Origin: Anisakis pegreffii
Lineage: Eukaryota > Nematoda > Chromadorea > Rhabditida > Anisakidae
Assembly: GCA_035041965.1 (NCBI GenBank)
Contig: JAPYMA010000529.1
Location: 1 to 64,000, forward strand
Reading direction: 5' to 3'
Length of the DNA: 64,000 bases
Position numbers and translations under genes: made by a program
Part shown: piece by piece, positions 58,701 to 64,000 of the stretch
Numbering within the stretch: position 1 is the first letter of the stretch
Layout: each line of letters starts with the position of its first letter
The notes under the pieces: generated by a model
What the model was told of the DNA's origin: nothing
Databases searched by the model: none
What the model saw: only the letters and a program-made list of their open reading frames with translations

Positions 58701-61700
58701 TGCTTATTCCACGAAAATGACAATTCGCAATGGGAATAACGAGAGAGTTGATGATTAATTGATAATCACCTTTCATATATAAGGTAGCATGTTTGAACAT
58801 CCATTGGAAAATTGGACAAATCCATTTCACATGGTCCCTTTACGTTTACCCGCTGAAATATGGACTAAGTTTAGAGGATTATTGTGGCATTTCCGGAAAT
58901 GCACATTTCAACGACTGATAACCTAATCAGACCGAGTGAACTGTGCTATGGAATAGAAGTGGCGAAAACTCACGTAATTCACCCACACGGTTCCGTTCGG
59001 GTAGAGCATCAAGAAGATGTTGCTGAAATGAAGTTTTCTTTCAGAATTCGTTGATGATTGCAAATGAACATGAATTGATGTCGAAGGAGTTGAATGAGGA
59101 CGAAAACGCTCATATTCGTTGCCATTCGTTTTCGACATTTTCTATTAGAGGTGCTCAATGCTGCAGAAGTTTTCACGATGCGAACATTTATTGTTCATGC
59201 ATTGAATACGAGAATAACATGATGAGTTTGCTTTTCATGAGGCTGGAAAGTACATGCTTTCATCGTGCTTTCATCCCCTTGTGCAGGATGCTTGCTTTCA
59301 GAATGCCATTTTCATGTTGAAAGCGTGAAAATGGCATTCCAAAACTCGGAAACACATCATCCGAGTAACTCAACGTAATTCTTCATGGTTCATTTGTGAT
59401 ATTTGTTTAACATTTTTTTCACAATCAATATTGCATTTTCGTTCTATCATGTACTTTCAGAATACATTAAGTTTTGCTCTCCAACAGCGACCGTTTTGAG
59501 GTAAAAGAGAGATGGAGAAAGTGGATTTAATTTGGTTTTCAAGTTCTATTGAAGCAGTAGAGCCTTTGAAGAAGCGTTTCTAGAAATCTTGTTTCCCGTT
59601 TTCAATTAAATCATACAGGATTTTCACTGCGTACAGATTGCTGAAGGGTTTTGGCTGTGAACAAATGCAGTGAATGCTTACCGAAATGGTGAATCATGAA
59701 TTTGTGCGATTTTGCTATTGATGAAACAACTGTTTGGAGTCCAAAGGCGTTCCAACACCTGGTGATTCAACGACAGATTATCCTTGCAAGGGCTGAGGTG
59801 CTGGAAGTTCAGCGCTGGGTCCAGCCACATTTCATTTATGTAAATGTCCATCTGGAACGAAATTGGAACAATTCATATCACATGCTATGGTCTTTAGTAG
59901 TGTATTGCGGGGAAGGAAAGAAAAACCCAGGATGGCGAATGTCCAGCAAGAAATTTGCAGTTGAAGACCCCGATGAAAATATGGACGACTTGAAAAATGA
60001 CCGATACGCAGACGAGTGCAGATGTTTCTCCATTCCCACTAGTTTCTAGCTGTAAACTTTCCAGCAAAGCTTAATCCCTTGCCTAAAATACAGTACTCAA
60101 TCTTCTGCACATTCGTATTCTAGACATTCGATCGCTTTAAAGAGCATTGCTGGTGATCAAGACTGAATGAAATCTACTGAAACATTCATCTTCATATAGA
60201 AATCAGTGCTTTCTAAATCGCCTTGAATCGGTACGATTTGCAATGCAGGAGTGGATTGGAGTGAATGCAAGAACACTCGTGGCTTGCATTTTGCATGGGT
60301 TTAAAGCAAAATTTTGTTAAATTTTTTAAAACAGTCGTTGAGAAATAATTATTGAGCAGTTCAGAGTAGTTTTGACATATGCTGAGTTCCATTGCTGACT
60401 TATCTAATGGATGGTGTTGAAATGTAAATGTTGAAGTGATTGATTGATTACACGGATGACCCAATTATAGAATATGAAATGTACTTGCTAGAGATCTAAT
60501 GACAAACCTCGAAATCGTTCGTAATCTCGTTAATTGCCGTAATTGCTTGAAGCCAAAACTCAACCGCAACGTCAACACCTTTCTCTTCTGAAATATTGAT
60601 GTTTGTCGCTATTGCATCGGTCACTAACCTTCACACAACCAAATCACTCTCGACGGTAGTCGTTCCGTTCCGTAGCCGTCTACTAAGCTACACAATATTT
60701 CCCGAATGACTTAGCAAAGCTACTGATTTGATGCGACAATCACATGCATCGATAACTCCGAGCCACCAAGTCCTATTCGAATGGGGAACGGAAGAGAGAA
60801 CTTTCACAGAAATCAATTAAAAGCTATTTATTTCGTCGAAAAACAACGAAATTGCGTTTTACACTGGAATTTTGACCGTACTGGTGGACAGACGGCATGC
60901 AATTAGTTCTGCGAGAAGAATTGCAAACAATTTTATAGCGTACTGATTGGTTGGATGAAATGATTGCATACTGTCAAATAAGTGTTTCGAGCATCAAATG
61001 AATTCCATTTTCAGTTCATCCTCTTCATCGTCCATTCAACATTTCATTAAGTTCTCTCTCGAATGCATTAACAAATGCAATTTTCTGATTTGTAAATTTC
61101 ATTTACAAAATGAAAACATCGAAAAAAATATAAATCCGTCATTGAATTATTTTCAGTCGAACAATTTGTGAGCATCGAAAACGTGAACAAATTTATTGCT
61201 ATTTCACACATTTTATCAGTCACATTTCCTGTCATGAACAGTCTTATTTATAACGTCCATTTTGAAGGTTTTCAAACGGAATGCGAGCTATCGGACGTGC
61301 GAGAAGAAGATCTGCTCTCTGATCAGTTTTTTAAAAAAATTATTCTGCCCACTTCACGAATCTCTTAACCGTAACAATTTTCATTCTATTTCTCAATCTA
61401 GTTAATTCTCATATAGAATGAAATTAATCTAACGAGTGTTACTGCACTGCAGTCGCTATAAAGGGATTGAGTTGATTCCAAAATCCCTGAGTGCTTGAGT
61501 TTCTTCAGTGGGTCTCATTTATGTGATTGATTCTCGTTTATGACTGCAACGAAAATTCGTAAGATTTCTAGCGATCGTGTGAGGTGGCATTAGTTTTTGG
61601 CGTTGCTTTGAGATCGGGTAATATCCATGCATCTCATAATCGTTCCTCTTCAAACTTGTAAATTCTATTATTGGTCTCGTATGCATGATTCTCGTTTGCG

Positions 61701-64000
61701 ACTTCATCTTTCTGTGATAAACGCCTTGCGTCTGCCGTTCCAATCGCCATAAGCTCTACTACGCATCGTTCGATCACGGCTAGACGTATCAACATAATCA
61801 CTATATTTTCAACTCTTAAAATTTCGATATCCACAATCAATTTCACACATACTCAATATATTTATCTCAGTACTTTCTTGTAATCGTTTACAGAGCACAT
61901 CTGGAGGAAATGAGAGCAATTCCTAACATACATATGTTCAAGCACATCATACGAGTATTTACATACGGAACACATTTCATTGCTGAGTCTTTCTTGACAG
62001 ATAGTTTTTTTTTGTTCCGAATTTGTTGACTAATCTTATGAGGTCACTTAGTGATGATCTATTCGATCATTTCCGCATTTGTTAACGAGCTATCGTTCAC
62101 AACATCAACTCCACAGTTGTATAAATTCTTCATTTGCGTAAATGCATAACTGAATAATATTAACTTCTGGAATTATGTAACCACTTCGCCTAGGCAGATA
62201 ACTGGGATATATTACAGTCTATCAGTAGTGTTGTTTGGAGAATATAACTACAGTTTTACGAATTTATTACGCAGCATATTGGCTACATCATCTGTAGGCA
62301 CGGATCGATGACTGAAATAAAATAATTGTTTGCCTAAACAGCTCAATATGGCTGTTATCCAAAGCCCGCATAATTATCACATTCGATCACCTCAACTGTG
62401 TAATATATTTCCGATCTTATTCGCCCGCCCAAAAAAGTTCTGATGATCACAACTAAGGACACTTCCATTTTGTTCATATGAAAACCGGAACGGAAACGAG
62501 ATGTAGTTAATTCGAATGTGCTTCACATATATACATACATATATATGGAAATTAGGAGTTAGAGCAGATTTTCAATATGGGAGCTTAGAAATTGGATGTA
62601 ATCAAAATGTGAAATGGGTGATTAGATGAATATGGGGCTCTGGTGCATTCAGTTTTTCAGTCACTTCAACGCGGAATATCATGAACAGAAATATCATAAT
62701 CATCAAAATTTCATCGAGTTATGCATTTGAGTTCGCATTAGACATTAATTCAGTCAGTTAGTCGTCAGTCAGCAATCAGATGACGTTCCACTCAGCATCA
62801 CTAATGCGTTCGCTTCTTTCGGATGTTGTATGGCATTTACGAGAAGTATACACACACACACATTATGTGATATAATGATGATAAAGTGAAAGTGACGAAC
62901 AATTATTTATGTGATGCAAAAAAACTTAAACATTTTTCGTGAAGTTGATGGATATTTATTTTTAGCTATTAGCGTTACGATGGAGAGAGGATAATTTGAG
63001 CGAGAAAGAGTTCGGTTTTGCTGCTCTTATCCATATTGACTCATTAGATGAGATTTGATCAAGCACTGGATGACTCTCTGTTGCCACTCGGATCAAACTG
63101 AGTGTCATTCGAGCGCACAATGAAATTGTTTCTAGTTCAGATAACAATTAAATGACAAGTGAAAAGCGTTCAGAAAACTGCAAGTTCATTCAAGATGAGC
63201 TGAACAGCAACTATATTACGAACGAACATGAGGCTTCTAATTGAATATGCAAATGTAAAAAATGTTGTTGAACTGGCTGAAGCGATTTAATTATCGTATT
63301 CTTTACATGCTAGATGCTCGTAATAGGTTCGTGATGAAAAGACCTGATGCATCATTCATGAGTGCTGCTGATTCGACAATTTTTGAGAGAAGAACCTAGG
63401 CTGATCGTGACTGTCTCCATTTGAAATCCTATTATAATAATTGTTCGCTCTAGCCACTTGTTTGTAACACTTGCATTCAAACACTCAACAGTAAGAAAAG
63501 ATTAAAAACAAATGAAACATGCATATAGAATGTGATCATCAGGCAATGAAAATTTGAAATTTGATTTCTAAACAGTGGTTGATCAGAAACAGATCTTGAA
63601 AAGAAGAAGAACACAAACGAAGGAACACAATATAAACCTGGAAGTCGATATTTATTGTAGCCAGTTCCGTTTAACAGTGCATCCATGATGGCCGTATCCG
63701 AAGTACAATTGCGCTTGTTGGACGACGGTTTCCGAAATGAATAGCCGCGAGTATCAGCGTTATCGTGAATGCTATTGTGACTGCGATCGTCAGGAGGATC
63801 GTTCCCGAAACCGTCATCAATAGTCTCATGCCACGGCAAATCCTCGACATCATGCTCATCGAATGACGATTGCTCATCACCATACTCGTAACTGTCATCA
63901 TCGTAAGCGCTCACCTCAGCGATGTAATAACACTGGATAAGAGCGAATAGCAGAATGGTGCTTATGTGAACAAATAATCTTGGCGTTGTTATTTGGGATT
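55764..64000 (-). CDS. Anion-type Cys-loop ligand-gated channel, ACC/LGC-46-like (11 exons seen, 5' partial)
   Basis: Pentameric chloride channel subunit of the plasma membrane. Exons: beyond 64000 to 63638, 60587-60508, 59851-59682, 59022-58974, 58852-58770, 58111-57982, 57843-57731, 57606-57470, 57202-57078, 56893-56714, 55805-55764. Phases agree, with at least 489 residues in view. The first exon holds a hydrophobic signal segment ([16 protein letters not shown]), a very acidic stretch, then [15 protein letters not shown]. The ectodomain has [26 protein letters not shown], and the Cys-loop [16 protein letters not shown]2 carries the IPAR motif typical of anion selectivity, followed by [19 protein letters not shown]4 is split before [13 protein letters not shown] at the C-terminus. 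No second ectodomain Cys pair is seen near loop C. These features resemble acetylcholine- or amine-gated chloride channels (ACC, LGC-46, MOD-1). The ligand is not determinable here. The initiator Met is outside the window. Confidence 0.88.
55854..56584. mobile_element. hAT-type MITE, copy 3, in the last channel intron
   Basis: The element at 55862-56576 is flanked by a perfect 8-bp duplication CTCTAACC (55854-55861 and 56577-56584). Its left end AAGTGATTCCC is diverged and its right end is GAGAACCACTG. The last 85 bp (about 56492-56576) form a mini-element with its own left-type start CAATGGTTCTCATAGG. It occupies most of the 908-bp intron between the M4 exon (ending 56714) and the terminal exon (starting 55805). 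Confidence 0.9.
59301..59339. repeat. 16-bp-stem hairpin in a channel intron
   Basis: GAATGCCATTTTCATG, seven-base loop, CGTGAAAATGGCATTC: an almost perfect stem with one mismatch. It lies in the intron between exons 59851-59682 and 59022-58974. Confidence 0.8.
60588..63637. other. Large first visible intron of the channel gene
   Basis: About 3 kb between the N-terminal exon and the exon encoding [12 protein letters not shown]. Open frames within it (61168-61368 plus, 61519-61846 minus) have no support. A short CA run lies near 62850. Confidence 0.7.

Noticed and set aside
59696..60049. 117-codon plus-strand ORF
   Set aside because: Its left half is the antisense shadow of the channel exon at 59682-59851, and the rest has no independent support.
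60629..60969. Alternative first exons for the channel: a signal-peptide ATG frame (60969-60882) and a short exon (60682-60629) reading [11 protein letters not shown]
   Set aside because: They are phase-compatible with the next exon, but the exon ending at 63638 joins in the same phase and supplies the conserved [11 protein letters not shown] start of the ligand-binding domain, which they lack.

Overview
The window is eukaryotic. It is AT-rich, has no operon-like runs of ORFs, and the coding sequence is broken into short exons (about 40-470 nt) by introns from about 100 nt to several kb with GT..AG ends and mostly TTTCAG-type acceptors. The gene families (DMSR-type neuropeptide GPCR, CPG4-like Cys-rich protein, PKC-1-type kinase, ACC/LGC-46-type chloride channel) point to a chromadorean nematode. 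Long introns and moderate AT richness suggest a parasitic ascaridid or spirurid-like species rather than Caenorhabditis, but this is inference.

Layout. 1-5 kb: mostly intergenic, with a hAT-type MITE having perfect 8-bp target duplications, one orphan minus-strand exon and a 66-bp tandem repeat. 5.2-14.3 kb (minus): complete 11-exon DMSR-like GPCR with a tail of about 320 residues. 14.3-23.6 kb: no supported gene. 23.6-25.5 kb: two divergent, almost identical two-exon glycine-rich genes forming a large inverted repeat around a foldback element. 26.3-29.2 kb (minus): nine-exon single-pass membrane protein with a CPG4-like Cys-rich ectodomain. 30.3-31.3 kb (minus): three phase-compatible exons of an unrecognised protein. 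33.9-43.0 kb (minus): 17-exon novel-type (epsilon-class) protein kinase C, pkc-1-like. 43-55.7 kb: no convincing conserved gene, with a few candidate small exons. 55.8-64 kb (minus, 5' end off the window): anion-type Cys-loop ligand-gated channel of the acetylcholine/amine-gated chloride group, with another hAT MITE in its last intron.

The gene models were built by hand from splice signals. Exon phases were checked, and each complete model adds up to a multiple of three. Three of the four large genes belong to neuronal signalling (peptide receptor, PKC-1, inhibitory channel). They are separate transcription units, and no functional linkage between them is shown by the sequence. The same MITE family occurs three times: beside the GPCR, inside a pkc-1 intron, and inside the last channel intron.
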